A stretch of 64,000 nt of DNA from Streptomyces deccanensis (GCF_022385335.1 NZ_CP092431.1:9610001-9674000), one strand, 5' to 3'. Shown: positions 9,235-18,643, counted from the first letter of the stretch. Notes: generated from the sequence alone by a model not told the origin. A program made the numbers and translations.

Positions 9235-9298
9235 TTGACACCCTCTCCGAAGCGTCTGATTGTGTTGCCCATAGTGCATCACGGTGCATCATCCGCAA
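9235..9298 (+). promoter_or_regulatory. promoter and operators of the BCCT transporter gene
   Basis: Consensus TTGACA (9235-9240), a 17-nt spacer and GATTGT (9258-9263) are followed directly by two 15-bp island motifs, TTGCCCATAGTGCAT (9265-9279) and GTGCATCATCCGCAA (9284-9298). The arrangement matches the other promoters of the betaine island. Confidence 0.6.
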
Positions 9299-9413
9299 CC
9301 GGATTCGGATGGCGTCCACACCCCTTCGCCCCCATGCCTCCTCACTCGCCCGGTCGCGCACCCTCCGTCCGCGACAGCGAGCGTCCCCTGCCGTCTGTGG
9401 AAAGGACGAACCG

Positions 9414-11171
9414 ATGAGCAGTACCCGCGAACAGAACGGGAGTCCAGGTCATCCCGCCGGGGAGGAACTGCCGGGAGCCGGTGCGGCCGCCGCCCACCCC
9501 CGGACCGACCTCGTCGTCTTCGGTGTCGCCGCGGCCCTCACCCTGGCCTTCGTCGTGTGGGGAGCCACCGCGACGGACTCGCTGGAGAGCGTGTCCGGGA
9601 AGCTGCTGGACGGGACGATCCGCAACGGCGGCTGGGCCTTCGTCCTCGCCGCCTCCGGCTTCGTGGTCTTCGCCCTCTGGCTGGCGATGAGCCGCTACGG
9701 GCGGATCACCCTCGGAAAGGAGGGGGAGGAGCCGGAGTTCCGCACCGTCTCGTGGATCGCCATGATGTTCAGCGCGGGCATGGGCATCGGCCTGATGTTC
9801 TACGGAGTGAGCGAGCCGCTCTCCCATTTCGTCACGCCGCCGCCGGGCACCGACCCGGCCGATGCCAACCAGGCCATGGAGACCGCCATGGCCACCACCC
9901 TCTTCCACTGGACGCTCCACCCGTGGGCGATGTACGCGGTCGTGGGTCTCGCCATCGCCTACAGCACCTTCCGGCGCGGCCGCCGGCAGCTGATCAGCGC
10001 GGTGTTCACGCCGTTGCTCGGTGAGAAGCGGGTGAACGGCTGGCCCGGTCGGGCCATCGACATCCTCGCCATCTTCGCCACCCTCTTCGGCTCGGCGGCG
10101 TCCCTGGGGCTCGGCGCCCTCCAGATCGGCAGCGGCTTCACGGGGCTGGGCTGGCTGGGGTCGGTCGGCACCGGACTGCTGGTCGTCGTGATCGCGGTGC
10201 TGACCGTGGCGTTCGTCGCCTCGGCGGCGTCCGGGATCGAGAAGGGCATCCAGTGGCTGTCCAACACCAACATGGTGCTGGCGGTGGGGCTCGCCCTCTT
10301 CGTCTTCCTGGTCGGCCCGACCATCTTCATCCTCGATCTGCTGCCCACCTCCGTCGGTGCCTTCTTCGGCGACCTGGCCCAGATGGCGGGCCGCACCGAG
10401 GCGTCGAGCGGCGAGGGCGTCGCCGACTGGCTGGCCGGCTGGACCGTCTTCTACTGGGCGTGGTGGATCTCCTGGACGCCCTTCGTCGGCATGTTCATCG
10501 CGCGCATCAGCCGAGGCCGCACCATCCGGCAGTTCGTCGGTGGCGTCATCCTGGTGCCCAGCAGCGTCAGCCTGCTCTGGTTCGCGGTCTTCGGCGGCTC
10601 GGCGATGCACCTCCAGGAGGCGGGTCGTCTCAATGACGCGGCGACCGCCCAGGGCCAGCTCTTCGACGTGCTCCAGCAGTACCCGGTCGCCACGGTGACG
10701 TGCGTCGTCGTCATGGTCCTCGTCGGCATCTTCTTCGTCTCCGGCGCCGACGCCGCCTCCATCGTGATGGGGACGCTCTCGCAGCGGGGCTCGCTCGAAC
10801 CCTCCCGGCGCGTCGTGGTGTTCTGGGGCGTGCTGACCGGAGCGGTCGCCGCCGTCATGCTGCTCATCGGCGGCGGCAAGGGCGACGCGCTCACCGGGCT
10901 GCAGAACCTCACCATCCTCGCGGCGGCCCCCTTCACCCTGGTGATGATCGGGTTGTGCGTCGCGCTCAACCGGGATCTGCGCCACGATCCGCTCATCATC
11001 CGCGGACGCATGGGCAAGGAGGCGGTCGAGACGGCCGTCATCGTCGGCCACGAGAAGTACGACGGGGACTTCGAACTCCGCATCGGCCCCGCCGCGTGCA
11101 ATGACGAGACGCGGACCGAACAGCCCGAGCGGACCGAGGAGTCCGCGCGGCCCACCACCTCCGCCGTCTGA
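9414..11171 (+). CDS. betT: BCCT-family glycine betaine/choline transporter
   Basis: A 585-aa integral membrane protein with about 12 hydrophobic segments, predicted to import a quaternary ammonium compound coupled to an ion gradient. It has the family hallmarks: GMGIGLMFYGVSEPLSHF, the tryptophan-rich TTLFHWTLHPWAMYAVVG, and FYWAWWISWTPFVGMFIARISRGRTIRQF, which covers the aromatic substrate site. The hydrophilic N- and C-terminal tails are short; the C-tail is Glu/Thr-rich. The ATG at 9414 follows AAAGGA with a 7-nt spacer. It has its own operator-containing promoter. BCCT carriers cannot be reliably split by eye into betaine, choline or carnitine types; context favours betaine or choline. 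Confidence 0.88.
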   Translation: MSSTREQNGSPGHPAGEELPGAGAAAAHPRTDLVVFGVAAALTLAFVVWGATATDSLESVSGKLLDGTIRNGGWAFVLAASGFVVFALWLAMSRYGRITLGKEGEEPEFRTVSWIAMMFSAGMGIGLMFYGVSEPLSHFVTPPPGTDPADANQAMETAMATTLFHWTLHPWAMYAVVGLAIAYSTFRRGRRQLISAVFTPLLGEKRVNGWPGRAIDILAIFATLFGSAASLGLGALQIGSGFTGLGWLGSVGTGLLVVVIAVLTVAFVASAASGIEKGIQWLSNTNMVLAVGLALFVFLVGPTIFILDLLPTSVGAFFGDLAQMAGRTEASSGEGVADWLAGWTVFYWAWWISWTPFVGMFIARISRGRTIRQFVGGVILVPSSVSLLWFAVFGGSAMHLQEAGRLNDAATAQGQLFDVLQQYPVATVTCVVVMVLVGIFFVSGADAASIVMGTLSQRGSLEPSRRVVVFWGVLTGAVAAVMLLIGGGKGDALTGLQNLTILAAAPFTLVMIGLCVALNRDLRHDPLIIRGRMGKEAVETAVIVGHEKYDGDFELRIGPAACNDETRTEQPERTEESARPTTSAV

Positions 11172-11261
11172 GACCGCCTCACCCGCCGCCCGGCGGTGGC
11201 GTGGCACCGCCCTGCGCGGTCCATGCCCCCGCCGGGCTGTTGTTGTTCTATGTGAGGCGAG

Positions 11262-11379
11262 TTTTGGATACCGCAACGTCGTGAAGTGACCCGGAGGGGC
11301 TTCTGGATGCCTTGACAAGGGTTCTGGGCGACCCCAGACTGATGTTGCGCTTACCGCAAACCGTTTCGTTATACGCACC
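11262..11379 (+). promoter_or_regulatory. promoter and operators of the Rieske ferredoxin-reductase operon
   Basis: TTGACA (11312-11317), a 17-nt spacer and CAGACT (11335-11340) precede TTGCGCTTACCGCAA (11345-11359), a perfect TTGCG-N5-CGCAA palindrome. A weaker copy, TTCGTTATACGCACC (11365-11379), follows, and TTTTGGATACCGCAA (11262-11276) lies upstream of the -35 box. Three sites around one promoter would allow cooperative binding. Confidence 0.6.
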
Positions 11380-11388
11380 CGAGGTGTC

Positions 11389-11751
11389 ATGATGATTCCC
11401 GCGTGCCGCCTCGCGGATCTCCCGCGAGGTGAGGCCTTCCGGCTCGACACCGACCCGCCGGTGTCGGTGTTCCACACCGACGACGGCGAGGTCTACGCCA
11501 TCGACGACACCTGCACCCACCAGGACGCCTCGCTCGCCGACGGCTGGCTCGAGGGCTGCGAGGTGGAATGCCCCCTGCATGCCTCCAAGTTCGACCTGCG
11601 CACCGGCGCCGTCGACTCCCCACCGGCCAAGCTGCCGGTGCGGACGCACGAGGTCGTCGTCGAGGACGGCATGATCTACGTCCGGCTCTCCACGGACGCC
11701 CCCAACCTGCCGCCCTGCATCTCCGCCCGGCTCGCCGGGGGTCCCGCGTGA
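11389..11751 (+). CDS. Rieske [2Fe-2S] ferredoxin
   Basis: A 120-aa soluble Rieske ferredoxin, probably the electron carrier between the FAD reductase encoded next and a Rieske oxygenase. The cluster ligands are Cys42-X-His44 (CTH) and Cys61-X2-His64 (CPLH), with the usual spacing. Two ATG codons lie in tandem; GAGGTG is 4 nt from the first and 7 nt from the second, so 11392 is an equally good start. The gene overlaps the reductase by 4 bp (GTGA), so the two are translationally coupled. The second oxygenase/reductase set near 36-38 kb has no ferredoxin of its own, so this protein may serve both. Confidence 0.88.
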   Translation: MMIPACRLADLPRGEAFRLDTDPPVSVFHTDDGEVYAIDDTCTHQDASLADGWLEGCEVECPLHASKFDLRTGAVDSPPAKLPVRTHEVVVEDGMIYVRLSTDAPNLPPCISARLAGGPA

Positions 11752-12911
11752 GGACCGTCGCCGTGGTCGGCGCCTCCCTCGCCGGCCTCTCGGCGGCACG
11801 CTCCCTGCGCAAGCAGGGCTTCGACGGGCGCCTGGTCGTCATCGGCGACGAGCCGCACCGCCCCTACGACCGGCCCCCGCTCTCCAAGGAGTTCCTGGCC
11901 GGCACCCTCGGCGAGGCCGAACTCGCCCTGGAGACGGAGGACGAGGACCTGGCGGCCGAGTGGCTGCTCGGCACCCGCGCCACCGGGCTCGACCACACGG
12001 CGCGCGCCGTCCGCCTCGCCGACGGACGTGAGGTGCGCGCCGACGGCTTCGTCATCGCCACCGGCGCCGTGGCGCGGGCCCTGCCCGGCTCCGACGGCCT
12101 CGCCGGCGTGCACACCCTGCGCACCCTGGACGACGCCCGCGCCCTGCGGGACGAACTGGCCCGAGGCGGACGCCTGGTGGTGATCGGCGGCGGCTTCATC
12201 GGCGCCGAGGTCGCCTCCACCGCGTACGCCCTGGGCCTCGACGTGACCGTCGTGGAGGCGGCCGCGACGCCGCTCGCCGGACCGCTCGGCGCCACCATGG
12301 GCGCCGTCGTCTCCGGCCTCCACGCCGACCACGGCGTACGGCTGTTGTGCGGCGTCGGGGTCAAGGGCCTCAGCGGCGAGCACCGGGTCGACGCCGTCCT
12401 GCTGGAGGACGGCCGCAGCGTCCCCGCCAACATCGTCGTCGTCGGCGTCGGGGCCCGCCCCTGCGTCGAGTGGCTCGCCGGCTCCGGCATCGCGCTCGAC
12501 AACGGGGTGAAGTGCGGCGCCGACGGCCGCACCAGCCTCGCCGGTGTGGTCGCGGTCGGCGACTGCGCCAACTGGTACGACCCCCGCGCGGGCCACCACC
12601 GCCGCGTGGAGCACTGGACCGGGGCGCGCGAGCGCCCGGAAGCCGCAGTCGCCACGCTGCTGGCGGGGGGCGCGGTCGAGCCGGGCGTGCCCAGGCCTCC
12701 GTACTTCTGGTCCGACCAGTACGGCGTCCGCATCCAGTTCGCCGGCCACGCGGGGGAGGCCGACAGTGTCACCGTCGAGGCGGGCGCGGCCGACGACCGC
12801 GACGTCCTCGCCGTCTACCGGCGGGCCGGCCGGCCGGTCGCCGTGCTCGGGATGAACCAGCCACGGCTGTTCATGCGGGTGCGCAAGGAACTGGCCGCCG
12901 CCACATCTTGA
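11748..12911 (+). CDS. FAD-dependent ferredoxin reductase of a Rieske oxygenase system, copy 1
   Basis: A 387-aa flavoprotein of the rhodocoxin/BenD-like NAD(P)H:ferredoxin reductase family. It has an N-terminal FAD site ([19 protein letters not shown], then [14 protein letters not shown]), a central NADH site ([14 protein letters not shown]) and the FAD-binding GVVAVGDCANW motif. The C-terminal reductase domain includes [16 protein letters not shown]. The GTG start overlaps the ferredoxin stop. It would pass electrons from NAD(P)H through the Rieske ferredoxin to the oxygenase at 13042. Pseudomonas GbcB is a different reductase type, so the electron chain here is a three-component variant. 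Copy 2 is at 37252. Confidence 0.87.
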   Translation: MRTVAVVGASLAGLSAARSLRKQGFDGRLVVIGDEPHRPYDRPPLSKEFLAGTLGEAELALETEDEDLAAEWLLGTRATGLDHTARAVRLADGREVRADGFVIATGAVARALPGSDGLAGVHTLRTLDDARALRDELARGGRLVVIGGGFIGAEVASTAYALGLDVTVVEAAATPLAGPLGATMGAVVSGLHADHGVRLLCGVGVKGLSGEHRVDAVLLEDGRSVPANIVVVGVGARPCVEWLAGSGIALDNGVKCGADGRTSLAGVVAVGDCANWYDPRAGHHRRVEHWTGARERPEAAVATLLAGGAVEPGVPRPPYFWSDQYGVRIQFAGHAGEADSVTVEAGAADDRDVLAVYRRAGRPVAVLGMNQPRLFMRVRKELAAATS

Positions 12912-12974
12912 CACCACCCCGGCGTCACCCCATGCTGCGGTTGCCCACAGCGCGCAGCGTTGCTCCATACACAA
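12908..12974 (+). promoter_or_regulatory. promoter and operators of Rieske oxygenase 1
   Basis: TTGACA (12908-12913) overlaps the reductase stop codon. After a 17-nt spacer CATGCT (12931-12936) can serve as -10. Two island motifs follow: TTGCCCACAGCGCGC (12941-12955) and TTGCTCCATACACAA (12960-12974). The oxygenase therefore appears to have its own regulated promoter rather than depending on the ferredoxin operon. Confidence 0.58.
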
Positions 12975-13041
12975 CGCCGACCGGAGTCGTCCCTCCCGGC
13001 GCCCGCCTGACCCCTCCGCGACGTTCCCCGAGGAGTGCCCC

Positions 13042-14187
13042 GTGACCTCGACCGGTCTGCCCGACAGCCTGATCGCCACTCTTCCCGGCTCCTCCTACAC
13101 CGATCCGGTGGTCTTCGCCCAGGAGCAGGAGCACATCTTCGAGACCATGTGGTTCTGCGTCGCCCGCGCCTCCGAGCTGGCCAAGCCCGGCGCCTTCCGC
13201 ACCGTCGACGTGGGCCGCGAGAGCATCCTCGTCACCCGGGCCCGGGACCAGTCGATCCGCGCGTACTTCAATGTCTGCCGGCACCGGGGGGCCAAGCTCT
13301 GCCTGGAGGAGTCCGGCGAGGTCAAGCGGGCCTTCCAATGCCCGTACCACGCCTGGACGTACGGCCTGGACGGCAAGCTCGTCGCGGCGCCCAACCTGAC
13401 CAAGATGCCCGACGTGGGCCGTACCGAGTACGGGCTGGTGAGCGTCGCCGTACGGGAATGGCTCGGTTATGTCTGGGTCTGTCTCGCGGAGAACCCGCCG
13501 TCCTTCGAGGAGGACGTCATCGGTGAGGTGATCGCCCGCCTCGGCGACGTCGAGTCGATCGAGCGCTACGACATCGACAGCCTCTCCGTCGGTCGCCGGA
13601 TCACGTACGACGTGAAGGCGAACTGGAAGCTGATCATCGAGAACTTCATGGAGTGCTACCACTGCGCCACGATCCATCCCGAACTGACCGAGGTGCTGCC
13701 GGAGTTCGCGGACGGGTACGCCGCCCAGTACTACGTCGGTCATGGCGCGGAGTTCGGCGAGGAGGTCCAGGGGTTCACGGTCGACGGCTCCGAGGGGCTG
13801 GACCGTATCCCCGGTGTCGCCGAGGAGCAGGACCGCCGCTACTACGCGATCACCGTCAAGCCCCAGGTGTTCATCAACCTCGTGCCCGACCACGTGATCT
13901 TCCACCGGATGTACCCGGTGTCCGTGGACCGCACGATCGTCGAGTGCGACTGGCTGTATCTGCCGCACGTCGTCGAGAGCGGCAAGGACGTCAGCCGGTC
14001 CGTGGAACTCTTCGACCGGGTCAATCTCCAGGACTTCGAGGCCTGTGAGCGGACCCAGCCCGGCATGAGCTCCCGGCTCTACGCCAAGGGCGGTGTGCTG
14101 GTGCCCAGCGAGCACCACATCGGCGCGTTCCACGACTGGGTGAACGAGCGCCTCGGCACCCCCCCAGGGGTGACTCAGCCCAGGTAA
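13042..14187 (+). CDS. Rieske non-haem iron oxygenase, probable glycine betaine demethylase, copy 1
   Basis: A 381-aa oxygenase alpha subunit. The Rieske cluster ligands are Cys79-X-His81 and Cys100-X2-His103. The catalytic domain contains NWKLIIENFMECYHCATIHPEL with His207 and His212 as probable mononuclear iron ligands. This form belongs to the GbcA/stachydrine-demethylase group acting on N-methylated quaternary amines, releasing formaldehyde from each N-methyl. The GTG start follows GAGGAG by 6 nt. Its 3' end overlaps the convergent IclR gene by 13 bp. The copy at 36013 is nearly identical through the core of both domains but diverges at the ends. Betaine is the best guess for substrate from the pathway context. 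Confidence 0.85.
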   Translation: MTSTGLPDSLIATLPGSSYTDPVVFAQEQEHIFETMWFCVARASELAKPGAFRTVDVGRESILVTRARDQSIRAYFNVCRHRGAKLCLEESGEVKRAFQCPYHAWTYGLDGKLVAAPNLTKMPDVGRTEYGLVSVAVREWLGYVWVCLAENPPSFEEDVIGEVIARLGDVESIERYDIDSLSVGRRITYDVKANWKLIIENFMECYHCATIHPELTEVLPEFADGYAAQYYVGHGAEFGEEVQGFTVDGSEGLDRIPGVAEEQDRRYYAITVKPQVFINLVPDHVIFHRMYPVSVDRTIVECDWLYLPHVVESGKDVSRSVELFDRVNLQDFEACERTQPGMSSRLYAKGGVLVPSEHHIGAFHDWVNERLGTPPGVTQPR

Positions 14188-14978
14188 CCCATGCGGTGGC
14201 TGATCTCGGCCGCGCCCTTGAGCAGCGCCGGGGACATCTCGTGCAGCCGCTCCTCGGTGAACCGGTAGGAGGGGCCGGAGGCGCTGAGGGCGGCGATGAC
14301 CTCGCCGTCCCGGTTGCGCACCGGCGCGGCCATGGCGTGCAGACCGATCTCCAGCTCCTCCAGTGTGAAGGCGTAGCCCCGCTCCCGTGCGGCCGCGAGG
14401 TTCTTCTCCAGCTTCGTCTTCGCGGTGATGGTGTGCGGGGTGACCTTCTTCAGGCCCGCGTCGGCGAGCAGCGCGGCCCGCTCCTTGGCCGGCATGTGGG
14501 CGAGGAGGATCTTGCCGCTCGACGTGGCGTGCAGGGGGGTCAGCTGGCCCACCCAGTTGTGCGCGGTGATGGCTCCCGGTCCGCGCACCTGGTACAGGTT
14601 GATCGCGTAATGCTCCTGCATCACGGCGATGTTGACGGTCTCGCCGATCTCCTCGGCCAGCCGCTCGCAGACGGGACGGCCCTGCTGGGTGATGTCGATA
14701 CGCCCCGTGACCGCGCCGGCCAGCCGCACGATGCCGAAACCGAGCCGGTACTTGCCGCGCTCGCCGGCCTGCTCCACCAGACCGCGCGCCTCCAGGGCGC
14801 CGAGGAGACGGAAGGCCGTGGACTTGTGCACGTCGATCTCGCCCGCCACCTCGCTGACGCCGGCTTCGCCGCGCTGAGCGAGGATCTCCAGGACGCTGAT
14901 GGCGCGGTCCACCGACTGCACACCGCCCGCGCCCGCGTGTGAATTCGACGTTTCTGTCTCAAGGCTGAAGTTGCTCAC
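14175..14978 (-). CDS. IclR-family transcriptional regulator, copy 1
   Basis: A 267-aa regulator. The N-terminal winged helix-turn-helix is at about residues 20-85 ([51 protein letters not shown]), followed by an IclR effector domain ([14 protein letters not shown], ending in [12 protein letters not shown]). The GTG at 14978 has no ribosome site. Instead a TATAGT box lies exactly 6 nt upstream of it, so the transcript is probably leaderless. It is divergent from betA and convergent with Rieske oxygenase 1. The paralogue at 33319 is very similar, and both are the natural candidates to bind the TTGC-N7-GCAA motif. The effector may be choline, betaine or dimethylglycine; this cannot be read from the sequence. 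Confidence 0.87.
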   Translation of the reverse strand: MSNFSLETETSNSHAGAGGVQSVDRAISVLEILAQRGEAGVSEVAGEIDVHKSTAFRLLGALEARGLVEQAGERGKYRLGFGIVRLAGAVTGRIDITQQGRPVCERLAEEIGETVNIAVMQEHYAINLYQVRGPGAITAHNWVGQLTPLHATSSGKILLAHMPAKERAALLADAGLKKVTPHTITAKTKLEKNLAAARERGYAFTLEELEIGLHAMAAPVRNRDGEVIAALSASGPSYRFTEERLHEMSPALLKGAAEISHRMGYLG

Positions 14979-14984
14979 AGTGAA

Positions 14985-15078
14985 ACTATACGCGCAGTAA
15001 ACAACACACTTGCAAGTAACCGCCCCGAAATGAAGTTCCCCAAGTTGCGCGGTTCGCAACCTGGTGCGTATAGCGCGA
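14985..15078. promoter_or_regulatory. divergent iclR1/betA control region
   Basis: On the minus strand TATAGT (complement of 14985-14990) lies 6 nt before the iclR GTG. Towards betA there is a perfect TTGCGCGGTTCGCAA palindrome (15045-15059) and a weaker GTGCGTATAGCGCGA (15064-15078), both about 50-85 bp upstream of the betA ATG. The sites are placed so that one bound regulator could control both genes, including autoregulation. Confidence 0.58.
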
Positions 15079-15128
15079 CCGGGTCTAGCATGCCTCGCAT
15101 ATCTACGGCGCGAGCGAGACGAGGCACC

Positions 15129-16799
15129 ATGGCCCCTGTGCAGTACGACTTCGTCATCGTCGGTGGTGGTTCCGCGGGCAGTGCACTGGCAAACAGGCTG
15201 TCCGCCGACCCGGCGAACCGAGTGCTGGTCCTGGAGGCGGGCCGGACGGACTTCCCGTGGGACGTCTTCATCCACATGCCCGCGGCGCTGACGTACCCGA
15301 TCGGCAGCCGCTTCTACGACTGGAAGTACGAGTCCGAGCCCGAGCCCCACATGGGCGGCCGCCGCGTCTACCACGCGCGCGGCAAGGTGCTGGGCGGCTC
15401 CAGCAGCATCAACGGCATGATCTTCCAGCGCGGCAACCCCATGGACTACGAGCGCTGGGCGGCCGACCCGGGCATGGAGACCTGGGACTACGCGCACTGT
15501 CTGCCCTACTTCCGGCGCATGGAGAACTGTCTCGCGGCCGACCCCGACGACGAGTTCCGCGGCCACGACGGCCCCCTCGTCCTGGAGCGCGGCCCGGCGA
15601 CCAACCCCCTCTTCGGCGCCTTCCTGAAAGCCACCGAGGAGGCGGGCTACGCCCCCACCGACGACGTCAACGGCTACAGACAGGAAGGCTTCGCCAAGTT
15701 CGACCGGAACGTCCACCGAGGTCGTCGGCTCTCGGCCTCGAAGGCCTATCTGAAGCCCGTCCGCAGACGTCCCAACCTCACGGTCACCACCCGCGCCCTC
15801 GTCACCCGCGTCCTCTTCGAGGGCAAGAAGGCCGTCGGCGTCGAGTACCAGCGCGGCAAGGGCGCCCCCCAGCAGGTCCGCGCCAAGGAGGTCATCCTCT
15901 GCGGCGGCGCGATCAACTCCCCGCAGCTCCTCCAGCTCTCCGGCGTGGGCAACGCCGCCGAACTCCGCGCGCTGGGCATCGACGTCGTCCACGACCTCCC
16001 GGGCGTCGGCGAGAACATGCAGGACCACCTGGAGGTCTACATCCAGTACGCCTGCACGCAGCCCGTCTCCATGCAGCCGTACCTGGCGAAGTGGCGCGCG
16101 CCCTTCATCGGGCTCCAGTGGCTCTTCCGCAAGGGCCCGGCCGCGACCAACCACTTCGAGGCCGGCGGGTTCGCCCGCAGCAACGACGACGTCGACTACC
16201 CCAACCTGATGTTCCACTTCCTGCCGATCGCGGTCCGCTACGACGGCTCGGTGCCGGCCGGCGGCCACGGCTACCAGGTGCACGTCGGACCCATGTACTC
16301 GGACGCCATCGGCTCGGTGAAGATCAAGAGCAAGGACCCGCGGCAGCACCCCGCCCTGCGCTTCAACTACCTCTCCACCGAGCAGGACCGCCGCGAGTGG
16401 GTCGAGGCGATCCGGGTGGCGCGCAAGGTCCTCAACCAGCCCGCGCTCGCCCCCTACAACGGCGGTGAGATCTCGCCCGGACCGTCCGTCGAGTCGGACG
16501 AGGAGATCCTCGCCTGGGTCGCCAAGGACGGCGAGACCGCCCTGCACCCGTCCTGCACCTGCAAGATGGGCACCGACGAGATGTCCGTCGTCGACCCCAC
16601 CAGCATGCGCGTGCACGGCGTCGACGGTCTGCGCGTGGTGGACGCCTCCGTCATGCCCTACGTCACCAACGGCAACATCTACGCGCCGGTGATGATGATC
16701 GCCGAGAAGGCCGCCGACCTGATCCTCGGCAAGGAGCCGCTGCCGGCGTCGAAGGCCGCGTACTACCGCCACCGCGACGTCCAGAAGCAGGCGGACTAG
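15129..16799 (+). CDS. betA: choline dehydrogenase (GMC oxidoreductase)
   Basis: A 556-aa FAD enzyme of the glucose-methanol-choline family, expected to oxidise choline to betaine aldehyde. Its features are the FAD dinucleotide site [18 protein letters not shown], the GMC signature [21 protein letters not shown], the second signature [16 protein letters not shown], and the BetA-type C-terminal HPSCTCKMG carrying the active-site histidine, ending with [20 protein letters not shown]. The ATG at 15129 follows GAGG by 4 nt. The MetF-like gene starts 3 bp after the stop, so the two form an operon. The island also contains BetB, which completes the betaine synthesis branch. Confidence 0.87.
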   Translation: MAPVQYDFVIVGGGSAGSALANRLSADPANRVLVLEAGRTDFPWDVFIHMPAALTYPIGSRFYDWKYESEPEPHMGGRRVYHARGKVLGGSSSINGMIFQRGNPMDYERWAADPGMETWDYAHCLPYFRRMENCLAADPDDEFRGHDGPLVLERGPATNPLFGAFLKATEEAGYAPTDDVNGYRQEGFAKFDRNVHRGRRLSASKAYLKPVRRRPNLTVTTRALVTRVLFEGKKAVGVEYQRGKGAPQQVRAKEVILCGGAINSPQLLQLSGVGNAAELRALGIDVVHDLPGVGENMQDHLEVYIQYACTQPVSMQPYLAKWRAPFIGLQWLFRKGPAATNHFEAGGFARSNDDVDYPNLMFHFLPIAVRYDGSVPAGGHGYQVHVGPMYSDAIGSVKIKSKDPRQHPALRFNYLSTEQDRREWVEAIRVARKVLNQPALAPYNGGEISPGPSVESDEEILAWVAKDGETALHPSCTCKMGTDEMSVVDPTSMRVHGVDGLRVVDASVMPYVTNGNIYAPVMMIAEKAADLILGKEPLPASKAAYYRHRDVQKQAD

Positions 16800-16802
16800 A
16801 CC

Positions 16803-17639
16803 TTGGGCACCGGAGGGCTCCGCGCACTGCTGAGAACCGTCCGCTACGAGGTGCTGCCGGCGAAGGCCACCGAGGAGAAGGTCCTCGCCCATGTCCCGCG
16901 CGACGTCGTCGTCACCGTCACGGCGTCGCCGGTCAAGGGCCTGGAACCGACCCTCGACCTCGCCGGCAGGCTCGCCGCGCACGGCTACCGTGTCGTCCCG
17001 CACGTCCCGGCCCGCCTGCTGCGGGACGACCTGCACCTGAAGGAGGTCGTCGACCGGCTGCGCGAGGCCGGCGTGGACGACGTGTTCGTCCCGGCGGGGG
17101 ACGCCGACCCGCCGGCCGGGTCCTACGACGGGGCGCTGCCCGTGCTCCGGCGGCTGAGCGAGCTGGGCCGCCCCTTCGCCCGGGTCGGCGTCACCGGCTA
17201 TCCCGAGAGCCATCCGCTCATCCACGACGACGTCACCGTCCAGGCGATGTGGGACAAGCGCGAGCACGCCACGTACGTCGTGAGCAACCTCTGCTTCGAC
17301 CCGCGGGTGCTGGGGGACTGGCTCGTGCGGGTACGGCGCCGGGGCGTGACCCTGCCCGTGCATGTGGGCGTCGCGGGGCCCGTGCAGCGGACGAAGCTGC
17401 TGGCCATGGCGACGAAGATCGGGGTGGGGGAGTCGACCCGCTTCCTCACCCAGCACGCCTCGTGGTTCGTGCGCTTCGCCGCGCCCGGCGGCTACTCGCC
17501 CGAGAAACTGCTCACCCGCACGGAGAGCGCCCTCACCGACCCCGCGTCCGGGGTCGCGGGCCTGCACCTGTTCACCTTCAACCAGATCGCGGAGACGGAG
17601 AGCTGGCGGCGGGCCCTGCTGGACCGGCTGGAGGGCTGA
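16803..17639 (+). CDS. methylenetetrahydrofolate reductase-like protein
   Basis: A 278-aa TIM-barrel protein resembling MetF-type 5,10-methylenetetrahydrofolate reductases, with VVTVTASPVKGLEPTLDLAGRLAAHGYRVVPHVPARLL near the N-terminus and GVTGYPESHPL in the middle, as expected for the FAD/folate barrel. It is directly coupled to betA with 3 bp between genes, and TTG at 16803 is the only start close enough to use the GGCGGA ahead of it. Dimethylglycine and sarcosine oxidation load methylene groups on tetrahydrofolate; this enzyme could reduce some to methyl-THF. It is less similar to canonical MetF than expected for a housekeeping copy, so it may be a pathway-specific paralogue. Confidence 0.75.
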   Translation: MGTGGLRALLRTVRYEVLPAKATEEKVLAHVPRDVVVTVTASPVKGLEPTLDLAGRLAAHGYRVVPHVPARLLRDDLHLKEVVDRLREAGVDDVFVPAGDADPPAGSYDGALPVLRRLSELGRPFARVGVTGYPESHPLIHDDVTVQAMWDKREHATYVVSNLCFDPRVLGDWLVRVRRRGVTLPVHVGVAGPVQRTKLLAMATKIGVGESTRFLTQHASWFVRFAAPGGYSPEKLLTRTESALTDPASGVAGLHLFTFNQIAETESWRRALLDRLEG

Positions 17640-17678
17640 GCGTCCCTCCCGCATGCCGAACGCCGAACGCGGAACGCC

Positions 17679-17713
17679 GAACGCCGGACGGGCTGGGAGC
17701 CCGTCCGGCGTTC
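17679..17713. terminator. bidirectional hairpin terminator
   Basis: GAACGCCGGACGGGCT and its exact complement form a 16-bp stem around a GGG loop, between the convergent MetF-like and purU genes, preceded by short GAACGCC repeats. Its right arm (17698-17714) is identical to 29598-29614 inside the soxD-soxA linker, so it belongs to a dispersed Streptomyces hairpin repeat. Confidence 0.8.
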
Positions 17714-17761
17714 GTGTCGTGCCGTGTCGTACCCGTCGTTCGTATACGGAGGCCGTTCCGC

Positions 17762-18643
17762 TCAGCGGAAGACGACCGTGCGGTTGCCCTCGACCATCAC
17801 CCGGCTCTCGCTGTGCCACTTCACCGCGTGCGCGAGCACCTGGGCCTCCACGTCCCGGCCGACCGTGACCAGTTCGCCGGGATCCAGCGAGTGGTCCACC
17901 CGCACCACGTCCTGCTCGATGATCTGCCCCTCGTCCAGGTCCGACGTCACGTAGTGCGCCGTCGCGCCGACGAGCTTCACCCCGCGGTCGTAGGCCTGGT
18001 CGTAGGGGCGCGCGCCCTTGAAGCTGGGCAGGAAGGAGTGGTGGATGTTGATGGCGCGACCCTCCAGCTCCTTGCACAGGTCGTCGGAGAGGATCTGCAT
18101 GTAGCGGGCCAGGACGACCAGGTCGACGTCCAGCTCACGGACGAGTTCGAGCAGCCGCGCCTCGGCCTCGGGCTTGGTCTCCCGGGTCACCGGCACATGG
18201 TGGAAGGGGATGTCGTACGTCTCCGCGAGCTTCTCGAACTCCCGGTGGTTGGAGACGATCGCGGGGATCTCGATGTTGAGCGCGCCCGCCCGCTGCCGGA
18301 AGAGAAGGTCGTTCAGGCAGTGCCCGAACTTGGACACCATGATCAGGGTCCGGGTCGGCGTGGCGGCGTCGCTGAGGGACCACGAGATGCCGTAGGCCTG
18401 GGCGACGGGACCGAAGCGGTAACGCAGGCCGTCCAGGTCGACGTTCGGGTCGGAGACGTCGAAGTGGACGCGCATGAAGAAGCGGCCCTGAAGTCGGTCG
18501 TCGAACTGCTGGCTTTCCAGGATGTTTCCGGAGTTCCTGACGAGATAGCCGCTCACGGCGTGGACCAGCCCGGCACTGTCGGGGCAGGAAAGGGTCAGGA
18601 CGAACTCACGGCCAGGCTGCGGGCGGGGGAACCTCATGGACAC
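17762..18643 (-). CDS. purU: formyltetrahydrofolate deformylase
   Basis: A 293-aa enzyme hydrolysing 10-formyl-THF to formate and THF. An N-terminal ACT domain (FVLTLSCPDSAGLVHAVSGYLV, about residues 12-90) precedes a formyltransferase-fold catalytic domain with HHSFLPSFKGARPYDQAYDRGVKLVGATAHYVTSDLDEGQIIEQ, the PurU signature. The GTG at 18643 follows GGAGG by 5 nt; an ATG two codons later is less well placed. It is transcribed divergently from betB with island motifs between. In this context it would recycle THF loaded by dimethylglycine and sarcosine oxidation, via FolD, releasing formate. Confidence 0.9.
   Translation of the reverse strand: MSMRFPRPQPGREFVLTLSCPDSAGLVHAVSGYLVRNSGNILESQQFDDRLQGRFFMRVHFDVSDPNVDLDGLRYRFGPVAQAYGISWSLSDAATPTRTLIMVSKFGHCLNDLLFRQRAGALNIEIPAIVSNHREFEKLAETYDIPFHHVPVTRETKPEAEARLLELVRELDVDLVVLARYMQILSDDLCKELEGRAINIHHSFLPSFKGARPYDQAYDRGVKLVGATAHYVTSDLDEGQIIEQDVVRVDHSLDPGELVTVGRDVEAQVLAHAVKWHSESRVMVEGNRTVVFR

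Noticed and set aside
11172-11261. Terminator after betT
   Set aside because: Only short interrupted GC pairings are present, weaker than the hairpins elsewhere in the window.
14979-18077. A 1300-residue minus-strand reading frame continuing upstream of iclR1 through betA and the MetF-like gene
   Set aside because: It is antisense to betA and the MetF-like gene, which have clear motifs. The long open frame is a by-product of extreme third-position GC bias; the IclR protein starts at 14978.
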